From positions 114,196 to 178,195 of the forward strand of contig NZ_VZRA01000003.1 of assembly GCF_008802355.1 (NCBI RefSeq): a DNA stretch of 64,000 nt. The letters run 5' to 3'. Shown here one piece after another: positions 17,572 to 26,886 of this stretch. The number at the start of each line of letters is the position of its first letter. Positions within the stretch are counted from its first letter, which is position 1. The DNA is from Oryzomonas sagensis. Lineage in GTDB: Bacteria; Desulfobacterota; Desulfuromonadia; Geobacterales; Pseudopelobacteraceae. A model generated the notes under the pieces. That model saw only the letters and a list, made by a program, of their open reading frames with translations, had not been told where the DNA came from and searched no databases. A program made the position numbers and the translations under genes.

Positions 17572-20145
17572 ATGCATGATCAATCGAGCTTACCGGCTAT
17601 GGGTGGTGAACCGGCCAGCGCCACGCGCATGCCACCCGAACCGAAAGACGAGCGGCATGAAAACCACCAAGTCTGGCAGGATTGGGAACAGACCTTCGAT
17701 GCCGTCCCCGACCTCATAACGATCATTGACGCCCACTACACCATCCGGCGCGTCAACCGGGCCATGGCGGACCGCTGCGGTCTCCGCCCGGAAGAACTGA
17801 TCGGGCGGAAGTGTCATGAGGTCATGCATGCATCGCCTGATTCGGCGGGGAGTTGTCCCCATGTCAGGATGATGCAGGATGGGTGCATGCATACGGAGCA
17901 GGTTGAAGAGAAGAGGCTGAACGGCATTTTCGAGGTGACGGTATCGCCGATCTATGATGCCGAGGGGGGCTTGACCTCCTGCGTTCACGTCGCGCGTGAC
18001 ATCACGGCTCGCAAAAGGACGGAAGCCTACCGCAGCATGGGACAGGACATACTGCGGGTGCTGAACGAAAAGGGGGACCAGAGCGAGGCCATCCAGAAGG
18101 TCATCGGCCTGGTGAAAGCAGCGACCGGGGTTGATGCCGTGGGCATTCGCCTGCAGGACGAAGACGACTTCCCCTACTTCTGCCAGGAAGGTTTCTCCCA
18201 GGAATTCCTGCACAAGGAAAATTCGCTTCTGACCAGAACGCGGGATGGGGGGATTTGCCGGGACGAGCGCGGCGATGTCTGTCTGGAATGCACCTGCGGG
18301 CTGGTAATCACCGGGAAGGGGGATGCCGCGAGCCCCAATTTTACCAAGGGTGGCAGTTGCTGGACCAACGACTCGTTTCCCCTTCTCCATGCGCCTGCCG
18401 CCGAAGACCCCCGGAGCAACCCGCGCAACGAGTGCATACACCAGGGGTTCGCATCGGTCGCCCTGATTCCCATTCGGGCCAAGGGGCGCATTGTCGGACT
18501 GTTGCAACTGAACGACCGGAGGACTGGGCGCTTTACCCTTGAGGCCATAGAAACGCTCGAGGGGGTCGCCGAAAACATCGGGGAGGCCCTGTTGCGCAAG
18601 CAGGCTGAGGAAAAGCTGATCGCCAGCGAGCGGTTCCTCCGGACGCTGAACGATCAACTCCCCGGCATGGTCAGCTACTGGACCGATGAGCTTCGTTGCC
18701 GTTTCGCCAATAAGGCGTATCTGGAGTGGTTCGGCAAGACCCCGGAACAGATGATGGGGATTAGCCTCCAGGAACTGATGGGGGAAGCGGAGTTTCGCAA
18801 GTACGAACCCCGCATTCAAAGCGCCCTGCGGGGAGAACCGCAGCGTTTCGAGAGGCCCCTGATAAAGCCGAACGGCGAGACGGGCTACACCTGGACCCAT
18901 TATGTCCCTGATCTGGTCGGGGGCAAGGCGCAGGGATTCTTTGTGCTGGTTGCCGACTTCACGGAGCTCAAACGGGCCGAGGAGGAGAAGGCCAACCTGG
19001 AGGCCCAACTCCAGCAGGCCCAGAAGATGGAGTCGGTGGGCCGGCTGGCCGGCGGCGTGGCCCACGACTTCAATAATTTGCTGACGGTCATTCTGGGGTA
19101 TGCCCAGATGGGGATCGCCGAGTTGGGGGCGGCGCACCCGTTGCAGACCAAGCTGGAGGAGATCCGCAAGGCCGCCCAGAAGTCCGCCGATCTCACGCAG
19201 CAGCTGTTGGCCTTTGCCCGCAAGCAGACCATTGCCCCCAAGGTGCTGAACCTGAATGGAGCTGTGGAGAACACCCTCAAGATGCTGCGGCGCCTCATCG
19301 GCGAGGATATCGATCTCGCATGGAAGCCGGCAGACAACCTGTGGCAGGTCAAGTTTGACCCGTCCCAGATCGACCAGATTCTGGCAAACCTGTGCGTCAA
19401 CGCCCGCGATGCCATCGCCGATGTGGGCAAGATCACCATCGAGACCGGAAACCGCATTTTCGACCAGGAGTATTGCGCCGCCCACATGGGGTTTCTTCCG
19501 GGTGAGTACGTGTTGCTTGCCGTGAGCGACGATGGCTGCGGCATGGACAAGGAAACCATGGCGCATGTCTTCGAACCGTTTTTCACGACCAAGGGGATCG
19601 GCCGGGGCACCGGCCTGGGCCTGGCGACGGTCTACGGCATCGTCAGGCAGAACAACGGTTTTATCACCAGCTACAGCGAGCTGGGCCAGGGGACGACCTT
19701 CAGGATCTACCTGCCCCGGTACGAGGGCGCGGGGGTGCCTGTCCCGGTTGAAGGCTCTGCACAACCGCTCTCCGGGGGGCAGGAGACCATCCTGCTGGTG
19801 GAGGACGATACGAGCATCCTGGTCATGACGAAGCTCCTGCTGGAAAAACTGGGATACGCCGTTCTGGCCGCTGGCGGCCCGGACGAGGCGATCCGGCTTG
19901 CCCGGGAGAGCACCGTCCCGATCCACCTCCTCATGACCGATGTGGTCATGCCCGGGATGAACGGACGGGAACTGTCCGGAAATCTGGCGCCGCTCTGCCC
20001 GGAGATAAAGTGCCTGTTCATGTCGGGATATACGGCGAATGTCATTGTCCATCGCGGTGTTCTGGACGAAGGGGTGCACTTTATCTCGAAGCCGTTTTCC
20101 CTGCCCGATTTGGCGGCCAAGGTGCGGGAGGTGCTGGACAGGTGA
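17572..20145 (+). CDS. Hybrid histidine kinase PAS-GAF-PAS-HisKA-HATPase-REC
   Basis: A soluble hybrid kinase of 857 residues if started at ATG 17572 (AAGGGG 9 bases upstream); an open frame extends to 17350 but is atypical. PAS about 35-155, with Cys pairs around HEVMHASPDSAGSCPHV. GAF-like about 175-345, containing a Cys-rich stretch (DERGDVCLECTCGLV) that could hold a metal or cofactor. PAS about 355-475. HisKA has GGVAHDFNNLLTVILGYAQ, and the HATPase has N, G1 (DDGCGMD) and G2 (GRGTGLGLATVYG) boxes. The C-terminal receiver has HLLMTD-VVMPGMNG. There are no membrane segments. The next gene is phosphofructokinase 63 bp downstream. Confidence 0.9.
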   Translation: MHDQSSLPAMGGEPASATRMPPEPKDERHENHQVWQDWEQTFDAVPDLITIIDAHYTIRRVNRAMADRCGLRPEELIGRKCHEVMHASPDSAGSCPHVRMMQDGCMHTEQVEEKRLNGIFEVTVSPIYDAEGGLTSCVHVARDITARKRTEAYRSMGQDILRVLNEKGDQSEAIQKVIGLVKAATGVDAVGIRLQDEDDFPYFCQEGFSQEFLHKENSLLTRTRDGGICRDERGDVCLECTCGLVITGKGDAASPNFTKGGSCWTNDSFPLLHAPAAEDPRSNPRNECIHQGFASVALIPIRAKGRIVGLLQLNDRRTGRFTLEAIETLEGVAENIGEALLRKQAEEKLIASERFLRTLNDQLPGMVSYWTDELRCRFANKAYLEWFGKTPEQMMGISLQELMGEAEFRKYEPRIQSALRGEPQRFERPLIKPNGETGYTWTHYVPDLVGGKAQGFFVLVADFTELKRAEEEKANLEAQLQQAQKMESVGRLAGGVAHDFNNLLTVILGYAQMGIAELGAAHPLQTKLEEIRKAAQKSADLTQQLLAFARKQTIAPKVLNLNGAVENTLKMLRRLIGEDIDLAWKPADNLWQVKFDPSQIDQILANLCVNARDAIADVGKITIETGNRIFDQEYCAAHMGFLPGEYVLLAVSDDGCGMDKETMAHVFEPFFTTKGIGRGTGLGLATVYGIVRQNNGFITSYSELGQGTTFRIYLPRYEGAGVPVPVEGSAQPLSGGQETILLVEDDTSILVMTKLLLEKLGYAVLAAGGPDEAIRLARESTVPIHLLMTDVVMPGMNGRELSGNLAPLCPEIKCLFMSGYTANVIVHRGVLDEGVHFISKPFSLPDLAAKVREVLDR

Positions 20146-20208
20146 GGCGCTAGAGGGGAAGCTGTAAAAGCGGAGATCGGGGATTCAGAGGGGAAAGGCC
20201 GGCAAACC

Positions 20209-21318
20209 ATGAGCAAAATGATTGGCATCTTGACTTCCGGTGGCGACAGCCCTGGGCTGAATGCGGCAATCCGAGGGGTCGGCAAGGCGCTCCTGGGACG
20301 GTACGGCATGAAGGTGATCGGGTTCCGCGACGGCTTTCGCGGCATGATGGAAAACCGGACGCAATTGCTGGATTCGGGCGCGCTCTCGGGCATTCTCACC
20401 TTGGGCGGCACCATCCTGGGCACGAGCCGCGACAAGCCCTACGCCATGCCCGTTGCCGGAAAACTGATGGATATGACCGGCGTCATTGTGGAAAACTATC
20501 GCAAGCACCATCTGGATGCGCTGGTCTGCCTGGGGGGCGGCGGTACGCAGAAGAACGCCTATCATCTGATGAAGCAGGGGCTGAATGTGATTACCCTGCC
20601 CAAGACCATCGACAACGACGTGGCCCTGACCGATGTCTCCTTTGGCTACGACACCGCACTCGGCATTGCCACGGAAGCGGTGGATCGTTTGCACAGTACC
20701 GCCCACAGCCACCATCGCATCCTCGTCTTGGAGTTGATGGGCAACAAGGCGGGCTGGCTGGCCTTGGGGGCCGGCATTGCCGGCGGGGCCGATGTCATTT
20801 TGATCCCGGAAATACCGTACGATGTGAAACAGGTCGCCGCGGCAATCATGCGCCGCAGTCACAGCGGGCAGGGGTTCAGCATCGTTGCCGTGGCCGAAGG
20901 CGCCGTTTCCCGGGAAGACGCCGCCAGGCTGGCCGAAGGCGGCAAGGGCAAGGACAAAAAGAAAAAGGAGCAAAAACAGCAGGCCCTGGAACGGATCGCC
21001 GACAGCAAGCCGGGCAACAGCCTGCAACTGGCCCGGCAGTTGGAAGAGCTCACCGGCCTGGAATCGCGCCTCACGATCCTGGGGTACTTGCAGCGCGGCG
21101 GGACGCCTTCGGCGGGGTATCGTCTGCTGGCTACACGCCTGGGGACGGCCTGCGCCGACCTCATCAACAAGGGCGAATTCGGCGTCATGGTGGCCGCGCG
21201 GGGCGACGGCGTCAAGGCGGTGCCGCTCAAGGACGTGGTGGGGAAGCGCAAGACCGTGCCGCTGGATCACGACTGGGTCAAGAGCGCCCGCAGCGTGCAT
21301 ACTTGTTTTGGGGATTGA
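20209..21318 (+). CDS. 6-phosphofructokinase family enzyme with GGGGT loop
   Basis: A 369-residue PFK-family glycolytic enzyme. The N-terminus [17 protein letters not shown] binds the phosphoryl donor, and PKTIDNDV holds the catalytic Asp. The family-defining loop that reads GGDGS in ATP enzymes and GGDDS in pyrophosphate enzymes is here [10 protein letters not shown], so the Mg-binding Asp103 equivalent is Gly. RGGTPS and the effector/sugar site EIPYD are present. A Lys-rich insertion ([13 protein letters not shown], about 245-258) is unusual. Donor specificity cannot be read from this sequence. Confidence 0.88.
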   Translation: MSKMIGILTSGGDSPGLNAAIRGVGKALLGRYGMKVIGFRDGFRGMMENRTQLLDSGALSGILTLGGTILGTSRDKPYAMPVAGKLMDMTGVIVENYRKHHLDALVCLGGGGTQKNAYHLMKQGLNVITLPKTIDNDVALTDVSFGYDTALGIATEAVDRLHSTAHSHHRILVLELMGNKAGWLALGAGIAGGADVILIPEIPYDVKQVAAAIMRRSHSGQGFSIVAVAEGAVSREDAARLAEGGKGKDKKKKEQKQQALERIADSKPGNSLQLARQLEELTGLESRLTILGYLQRGGTPSAGYRLLATRLGTACADLINKGEFGVMVAARGDGVKAVPLKDVVGKRKTVPLDHDWVKSARSVHTCFGD

Positions 21319-21492
21319 GTGGAGGGGAGGCAAAGCATAAAATATGGACTTCACGTATTTACTAGCGTGGTGTTAAGGGTAGCGGCAGAAAAGCTGAGAT
21401 GTTCCCAATCTTCCCAAGAATGTGGTAAGAATACTGAATGAAAAGATGATAAACATGAAACGAATATCTGACATCTTTGCTATTGACCAAAG

Positions 21493-21530
21493 GAAAAGGC
21501 TTTGCGGGAAAACCCGCAAAGCCTTTATTT
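21493..21530 (-). terminator. Terminator of tRNA-Leu
   Basis: A 14-bp perfect inverted repeat (AAAGGCTTTGCGGG / CCCGCAAAGCCTTT, 21495-21508 and 21513-21526) around a 4-base loop. It lies just downstream of tRNA-Leu on the minus strand, followed there by a T-rich run. Confidence 0.75.
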
Positions 21531-21535
21531 ATCGA

Positions 21536-21622
21536 TGGTGCCGGAGGCCGGGGTCGAACCGGCATGCCCTTGCGGGCGCTGGATTTTGAGTCCAGTGCGT
21601 CTACCAATTTCACCACTCCGGC
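21536..21622 (-). tRNA. tRNA-Leu (CAA)
   Basis: An 87-base class II tRNA with long variable arm (CGCCCGCAAGGGCAT). The acceptor is GCCGGAG/CTCCGGC, the anticodon stem CTGGA/TCCAG around CTCAAAA gives anticodon CAA, and CCA is encoded. Confidence 0.96.
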
Positions 21623-21741
21623 AGGTCTCGGCACTATACTGTAAGCTTTGTTGCGCGTCAAGAATAAATACCGGGATTCCACGGCTCAGAGGGGCGGGGC
21701 GCCACCCTCGAAAAAAATCCTGCAAAAAAATCAAAATAGTA

Positions 21742-21772
21742 TTGACAGTGACGGCGTCATCTGGTAGTTAAT
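21742..21772 (+). promoter_or_regulatory. Promoter of tRNA-Ala
   Basis: A perfect -35 TTGACA at 21742-21747. The -10 is TAGTTA (17 bp) or GTTAAT (19 bp). The tRNA starts 17-20 bases later. A TGACG-G-CGTCA palindrome lies in the spacer. Confidence 0.55.
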
Positions 21773-21788
21773 TACTTCCTTAGTCAAT

Positions 21789-21864
<76 letters not shown>

Positions 21865-21871
21865 GAAATTC

Positions 21872-21905
21872 AAGGGGTTAGGCGATACGCCTAGCCCCTT
21901 TTTCT
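21872..21905 (+). terminator. Intrinsic terminator after tRNA-Ala
   Basis: A 13-bp stem (AAGGGGTTAGGCG / CGCCTAGCCCCTT, one G-T pair) with ATA loop, followed by a T run. Confidence 0.88.
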
Positions 21906-21968
21906 GTTCCGATTTGACGCTTTTTGTCACCAGGTGACAAAAACGCCTCCATTCCACGAGGTCATGCC

Positions 21969-23111
21969 ATGTCCATATCCGCCGAACGCACCGATCTGGC
22001 CGGCTACGCCTGCACCAGCGCCCAGTCGCGCGGCCGGAAGCATGTCGAGGAATTTCGCGACGACCGCCCGGCTTTCGAGCGGGACCGGGACCGTATCATC
22101 CACTGCGCCGCCTTCCGGCGCCTGGAATACAAAACCCAGGTGTTCGTCAACCACGAGGGGGACTATTACCGCACCCGCCTGACCCATTCCCTGGAGGTGG
22201 CCCAGATCGGCCGCGCCATCGCGCGCCGTCTGCACCTGAACGAGGAATTGACCGAGGCGCTGGCCCTGGCCCACGACCTGGGACACACCCCCTTCGGGCA
22301 TACGGGGGAGGAGGTGCTGAACCGGCTCATGGCGGGGCATGGCGGCTTCGAGCATAACCTGCAATCCTTCCGCACGGTGGATGAGCTGGAGGAGCGTTAT
22401 CCCGAATTCAACGGCCTGAACCTGACCTGGGAACTGCGTGAGGGGATCATCAAGCATTCCAGCCCCTACGATGCCCCGTCGGAGATCATGGCCGGGTTCA
22501 TGCCCGGCATCGTTCCCTCCCTGGAAGCCCAGATCATCAACTATGCCGACGAGATCGCCTACAATAACCACGATATCGACGACGGCCTCAAGTCCGGGTA
22601 CATCACCCTGGAGATGCTGGAACATGTGGATATCTGGCGTCAAGCCAGCGACGGGATACGCCGGAAATACCCGGCCATCGACACCAAACGCCTGATGTAC
22701 CAGACCATCAGCGCCCTGATCGGCCTGTTGATCGTCGATATCTGTGCCACCGTCGTTGCCAACCTGGAGCGGTACGCCATCGTATCGCTGGACGATCTGC
22801 GGCGGGCCAACCGTTCCCTGGTGCATTTCAGCGACGGCATCACGGTGCAGAATATGGAGCTGAAGCGGTTCCTGTTCGAGCACCTCTACCGCCATTACAA
22901 GGTCGATAAGATGCGGGTCAAGTCGGAGATCTTCATCACCCGGCTGTTCGAGACCTATATCCGTTTTCCGAACCTGCTGCCCCCCAAATACCGGGCGCGG
23001 TTCGACCGTTTCGGTCTGGAACGGGTGGTCTGCGATTATATCGCCGGCATGACCGACCGGTTTGCGCTGGATGAATACAAGCGGCTCTTCGAGCCGTACG
23101 AGCGGGGCTAA
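21969..23111 (+). CDS. dgt: dGTPase-like HD phosphohydrolase
   Basis: A 380-residue member of the deoxyguanosinetriphosphate triphosphohydrolase family, which splits dNTP to nucleoside and triphosphate. ATG 21969 starts MSISAERTDLAGYACTSAQS, typical of the short dGTPase-like group. HD signature residues are in RTRLTHSLEVAQIGR and ALAHDLGHTPFGHTGE, and FEHNLQSFR and INYADEIAYNNHDIDDG supply further metal and substrate ligands. Only 3 bp separate it from yfbR, so the two are co-translated. Substrate range (dGTP only or any dNTP) cannot be told. Confidence 0.9.
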   Translation: MSISAERTDLAGYACTSAQSRGRKHVEEFRDDRPAFERDRDRIIHCAAFRRLEYKTQVFVNHEGDYYRTRLTHSLEVAQIGRAIARRLHLNEELTEALALAHDLGHTPFGHTGEEVLNRLMAGHGGFEHNLQSFRTVDELEERYPEFNGLNLTWELREGIIKHSSPYDAPSEIMAGFMPGIVPSLEAQIINYADEIAYNNHDIDDGLKSGYITLEMLEHVDIWRQASDGIRRKYPAIDTKRLMYQTISALIGLLIVDICATVVANLERYAIVSLDDLRRANRSLVHFSDGITVQNMELKRFLFEHLYRHYKVDKMRVKSEIFITRLFETYIRFPNLLPPKYRARFDRFGLERVVCDYIAGMTDRFALDEYKRLFEPYERG

Positions 23112-23114
23112 GGG

Positions 23115-23723
23115 ATGCAGCGGACAGAGAAACAGGACGGCACCTACGATTTTTTCGCCTTTTTGGCGCGCATGCGCTATATCAGCCGCTGGGGCCTGAT
23201 GCGCAATACCGTGCCGGAAAACATCCAGGAGCACAGCCTGGATGTGGCGGTGATCGCCCACGCCCTGGCCATGATCCGCAAGACCTATTTCAAGGGCGAC
23301 CTGGACCCTGCACGGGCCGCGCTCTTCGGTATCTTTCACGATGCCAGCGAGATCTTCACCGGCGACATGCCCACGCCGGTCAAGCACTTCAACCCCAATT
23401 TCAAGCGCTCCTTCCACCAGTTGGAGGACCGGGCGCGCCGCAAGCTCCTGGCCATGCTGCCTCCCGAACTGGCCAAGGAATACGAGCCGCTTTTCTTTTT
23501 CGAGGGGGATGAGGAGTACCGTGCCCTGGTCAAGGCTGCCGACAAGATCGCCGCCCTGGCCAAGTGCATCGAAGAGGATAAATCCGGCAACCTCGAATTC
23601 CGGCGGGCCGGGGCCGAACACCTGGAGGCGCTCTCCAAGAGCCCGCTGCCCGAGGTGCGCTACTTTCTGGAAAAATTCCTGCCCGGCTACCGGCTGTCCC
23701 TGGACGAGTTGCGTCTGGGGTAA
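23115..23723 (+). CDS. yfbR: 5'-deoxynucleotidase YfbR-like HD hydrolase
   Basis: A 202-residue HD-domain protein. RMRYISRWGLMRNTVPENIQ with EHSLDVAVIAHA, then GIFHDASEIFTGDMPTPVKH, match YfbR, which dephosphorylates deoxynucleoside monophosphates. KAADKIAALAKCIEE supplies the last metal ligand. Length is normal. It starts 3 bp after dgt. Both enzymes lower deoxynucleotide pools by different routes (triphosphate and monophosphate), so the pair probably acts in nucleotide salvage or homeostasis. Confidence 0.9.
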   Translation: MQRTEKQDGTYDFFAFLARMRYISRWGLMRNTVPENIQEHSLDVAVIAHALAMIRKTYFKGDLDPARAALFGIFHDASEIFTGDMPTPVKHFNPNFKRSFHQLEDRARRKLLAMLPPELAKEYEPLFFFEGDEEYRALVKAADKIAALAKCIEEDKSGNLEFRRAGAEHLEALSKSPLPEVRYFLEKFLPGYRLSLDELRLG

Positions 23724-23748
23724 GTGCCGCCGGGAGTGTTGCGGCAAC

Positions 23749-23788
23749 AAAAAAACGCGTCCGGTATGTCTGCCGGGCGCGTTTTTTT
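23749..23788. terminator. Bidirectional terminator between convergent genes
   Basis: A 10-bp GC-rich stem (ACGCGTCCGG / CCGGGCGCGT) flanked by an A run before and seven T after, so it can stop transcripts from yfbR and from the opposite strand. Confidence 0.88.
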
Positions 23789-23820
23789 GTGTATGAGGGG
23801 ATCAAGGTACTTGAGCCGGG

Positions 23821-24267
23821 TCAGCGGTCGGCCGACCCCTTGATGGTTGCCGTCAAGCCTTGAAGCAGGGCCTTCCGCGAGGCGGCATCCAGGATGGCAT
23901 GCGGATGGGCGAGGCGGTACTGGAGCGGCGGCATATCCCCGGACTCCAGCTCTTTGGCCACCCTCTCGGGCTTCTCGCCCTTGCCCGCGCCCCCCTGCCA
24001 GGCGGAGAAATTCAGTTCCTGCCTGGCTTCGGCCACATCGTGGTAGACCAGCCAGGAGATCGGTGCAATCCGTGAATACCAGGGCCAGACGGTTTCGTTG
24101 CTGTGGCAGTCGAAGCAGGCCTGTTTTGCGAGGTCGTGCGTGGCTGGGCTGTCCCAGGCCGGTTCACGGACTAACAGCGGGTTTGTATGATCCTTCCCGT
24201 AAGGTACCAGTTGTGCGGCCGCGGCAAGGACGATGATGATGACCAATGACTTCCTGACGATGCTCAT
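23821..24267 (-). CDS. Heme-binding domain protein (single CxxCH)
   Basis: A 148-residue exported or membrane-anchored heme protein. ATG 24267 has AGGAG 7 bases upstream. The N-terminus RKSLVIIIVLAAAAQLVPYG is a signal or anchor helix. ACFDCHSNETVWPWYSRIAP is the characteristic segment of the Haem_bd family: one c-type heme site followed by a conserved W-P-W-Y. LNFSAW and GDMPPLQYRLAHP match the rest of that domain. It probably takes part in periplasmic electron transfer. The partner is not evident from neighbours. Confidence 0.82.
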   Translation of the reverse strand: MSIVRKSLVIIIVLAAAAQLVPYGKDHTNPLLVREPAWDSPATHDLAKQACFDCHSNETVWPWYSRIAPISWLVYHDVAEARQELNFSAWQGGAGKGEKPERVAKELESGDMPPLQYRLAHPHAILDAASRKALLQGLTATIKGSADR

Positions 24268-24319
24268 GGGTATGCTCCTTTGTGGAATAGGGTCGTCTGA
24301 TTGCTGCGTCGGCCCGGAA

Positions 24320-25327
24320 TTACGCGATAAGGTACGGGGTGACTGCCGCCTCGTTCAGGTCGTTCGCAACGGTGATGATCTCTTCGGCGCCGTTGCAGCG
24401 GACTTTGACCCGGCAGGCGGCGGTCTGCTCGGCCTTGGTGTAGCGCAAAAGGATGCGCGCCGCCAGCCCGATGCCGGCGGGGTCCTGATCGCCGATGATG
24501 ACCCCTGCGGGCGTATTGCCGTCCATCCAGGTAATGGCCGTCTCGCCCGTCTGCATAACGTTTTCCAGGAGATTGTTATCCGCCTCGTTGCGTCCGATGA
24601 TGACCTTGGTGCGCGCTCCGATGCGGAAGTGGCGGCCGATCTTGAGCAGACGGCAATCCCGCAGGTTGAGCTCGTCGCTGTGGTCGAAGATATCCCGGAC
24701 CTTGGGAACGAAGGAAAGCTCGGTCAACAGGCAACCGCCGGCGGGGCAGGGGTAGTTCCTCACGTCCATCTCGTCGGCGAGCTGAATCTGATCCTTGCGG
24801 GAGCGTCCCCTGATGGCGAGGAGTTTTTCCCGGTCGATCCACCCCTCACGCTCGGGGAGGGTCGGAGGGAGGAAATGGGCCGACAACGGACGCAGCAGCA
24901 GGTCTTCCAGGCCGCTTTCCCGCTCGATCACCCGCATGGCATCGCGGCGCTGGCTCATGGGCCGCTGTCCGAGCACCTCTCCGGTGAAAACGAAGTCGGC
25001 GCCGCTCTCGGCCATGTATTCCTTGGCCTTGCGCAGCAGGTAGATGCGGCAATCGATGCAGGGGTTGATCCCCTTGCCGTAGCCGTGGCGCGGATTGCGG
25101 ACCACCTCCAGGTAGTCGAGCCCCTTGTTCATGACCTTGATGGGGATCTGGAACTCCTCGGCCACCCGGACCGCCTCGGACTTGCAGCCGGCGTTCTTTC
25201 CGGTGCAGGTACAGAAGGGGGAGGTAAAGTTGAGGGCCTCCACGTCAATGCCCAGGTCGAGCATCAACTTGACGGCAAGGGTGGAATCGAGCCCGCCAGA
25301 GAGGAGGGCCAGTGCTTTGCGTTTCAT
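24320..25327 (-). CDS. PP-loop ATP pyrophosphatase, tRNA-thiolation type
   Basis: A 335-residue enzyme. ATG 25327 (AGGAG 6 bases upstream) starts MKRKALALLSGGLDSTLAVK, placing the ATP-binding PP-loop SGGLDS at the N-terminus as in MnmA/ThiI. A CxC and Cys near residues 39-47 (FCTCTGKNAGC) and GINPCIDC supply the cysteines expected for sulfur transfer, and CPAGGC follows. The C-terminal half carries an NFACT-R/DUF814-like RNA-binding region. It probably activates and thiolates a tRNA base; the nucleotide modified is unknown. It is not a canonical MnmA. Confidence 0.75.
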   Translation of the reverse strand: MKRKALALLSGGLDSTLAVKLMLDLGIDVEALNFTSPFCTCTGKNAGCKSEAVRVAEEFQIPIKVMNKGLDYLEVVRNPRHGYGKGINPCIDCRIYLLRKAKEYMAESGADFVFTGEVLGQRPMSQRRDAMRVIERESGLEDLLLRPLSAHFLPPTLPEREGWIDREKLLAIRGRSRKDQIQLADEMDVRNYPCPAGGCLLTELSFVPKVRDIFDHSDELNLRDCRLLKIGRHFRIGARTKVIIGRNEADNNLLENVMQTGETAITWMDGNTPAGVIIGDQDPAGIGLAARILLRYTKAEQTAACRVKVRCNGAEEIITVANDLNEAAVTPYLIA

Positions 25328-25875
25328 CTTGAACTCCTGGGGCTCCATGATACGGCCTATCGTGAACGGAAGGTGTCGCATCACAGGACCAATGGTATTT
25401 TTCAGGTGATTCCGGGCGATAATTTGCGGCAGCCCATTACGTTCCTACCAAACTGCAGCGTAATCCGCTGCTTCTGCAGAGTCGCATTTCCGGGAATACA
25501 GGTTGAAATTTTACAATCTGACAAAATAACAATTATGTTCTCACAAGTCTAGGCAATAAAATTCCCGCATTTTGCGGCTAGTCATGCACTACGTTGGAAA
25601 CCGCGCCAATGCCACGTAATTACACCGATTATCGGGCGCAGATTTTATGATAATGATGGTGAAGGCCGTGCGTCGCGTGATCGATTGCGTGCCGGTGTTC
25701 TTGCAGTATAGTTAAAACAGGCCGTACGTGCCGGGCAGAATGTCCGCGGCCACGCAGATGGCTTGGCGATCATCACGGCGGGGCTGCAGCACGAGCGAGA
25801 TATCGGCCCTCGGCGTTGCCCCCCCGGCCGGAGCAACTTCATGCGGCAATGGCACCGGGCGCACAGGAGGAGACC
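25328..25875. other. Intergenic region, no supported gene
   Basis: A 548-bp gap between divergent genes. The middle (about 25480-25640) is AT-rich, as expected for promoters, but no single -35/-10 pair stands out. A minus-strand frame ending at 25712 gives about 35 protein-like residues with no start codon or ribosome site, possibly a gene remnant. Confidence 0.4.
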
Positions 25876-26886
25876 ATGAAGGAAGCGCTGTTTTATGAAC
25901 GGGAAGAAGACAGCCGGGTGCGCTGCGGCCTTTGCCGCTTCCGATGCCTGATCGCCGATGGGGCGCGGGGCATCTGCGGGGTCCGGGAGAACCGGGGGGG
26001 GACCCTGTACAGCCTGGTCTACGGTAAACTCTGTGCCGAGCATGTTGATCCAATCGAAAAAAAACCGCTCTTCCATGTCATGCCGGGAAGCAGGTCGTAT
26101 TCCATTGCAACGGTGGGGTGCAACTTCCGCTGCCGCCACTGCCAGAACTACTCCATTTCCCAGGTGGGACGGGATGAACCGATCACGGGCGTGGAGCAGA
26201 CCCCGCAGGAGATCGTTCAGAGGGCCAGGAAGAACGACTGTCGTTCTATCTCCTACACCTATACCGAGCCGACCATCTTCTTCGAGTTCGCCTACGATAC
26301 CGCCCGCCTCGCCAAGGAGGCGGGGCTGCGCAATATTTTCGTCACCAACGGCTATATCAGCAAAGAGGCGCTGGCGATGATCACGCCATACCTGGATGCC
26401 GTCAACATCGACCTGAAGGGCTTCTCCGAAAGTTTTTACCGCGACGTTGTCCATGCCCGTCTCTCCGAAGTCCTCGACTCGATCATCCAACATCGCAACC
26501 AGGGGATCTGGATTGAACTCACCACCCTGATTATCCCGGGGCTCAACGACTCTGACGCCGAGTTGCAGGGCATAACGGCGTTCATCGTTGACAACCTTGG
26601 GGTCGACACCCCGTGGCATGTGACCCAGTTCTACCCCACCTACCAGTTGACCGACCGCCCGCGAACGCCCGTGGATACCTTGCGAAAGGCGCGGGAGATC
26701 GGCCGCGCCGCCGGGCTGCGCTATGTTTACGAAGGCAACGTGCCCGGCGAAGGCGGTGAGAACACCCGGTGCCCCTCCTGTGCAACACTGCTGATCGAGC
26801 GTTACGGTTTTTCCATAGGCACCAACAGGATTCGCAATGGAGCCTGTCCCGATTGCGGTGCCGCCATCGCCGGCATCGGCATCTGA
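25876..26886 (+). CDS. amrS: AmmeMemoRadiSam system radical SAM enzyme
   Basis: A 336-residue radical SAM enzyme starting MKEALFYERE after AGGAGGAG. The N-terminus has four Cys (C17, C20, C24, C34) in a zinc-like CxxCxxxC plus CGV pattern. The cluster site C82-C86-C89 lies in ATVGCNFRCRHCQNYSIS, the AmrS hallmark. YTYTEPTIFFEF and NIDLKGF match the family barrel. A C-terminal zinc ribbon (RCPSCATLL ... ACPDCGAAI) is added. The partners that name the system (MEMO and AMMECR1 proteins) are not in this window. The chemical product is not established. Confidence 0.9.
   Translation: MKEALFYEREEDSRVRCGLCRFRCLIADGARGICGVRENRGGTLYSLVYGKLCAEHVDPIEKKPLFHVMPGSRSYSIATVGCNFRCRHCQNYSISQVGRDEPITGVEQTPQEIVQRARKNDCRSISYTYTEPTIFFEFAYDTARLAKEAGLRNIFVTNGYISKEALAMITPYLDAVNIDLKGFSESFYRDVVHARLSEVLDSIIQHRNQGIWIELTTLIIPGLNDSDAELQGITAFIVDNLGVDTPWHVTQFYPTYQLTDRPRTPVDTLRKAREIGRAAGLRYVYEGNVPGEGGENTRCPSCATLLIERYGFSIGTNRIRNGACPDCGAAIAGIGI

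Noticed and set aside
17590-20079. 829-codon minus-strand open frame
   Set aside because: Antisense to the hybrid kinase; no family motif.
25712-25820. Minus-strand frame ending in a protein-like stretch (RADISLVLQPRRDDRQAICV)
   Set aside because: No start codon or ribosome site, and the upstream part is antisense to amrS. At most a remnant.
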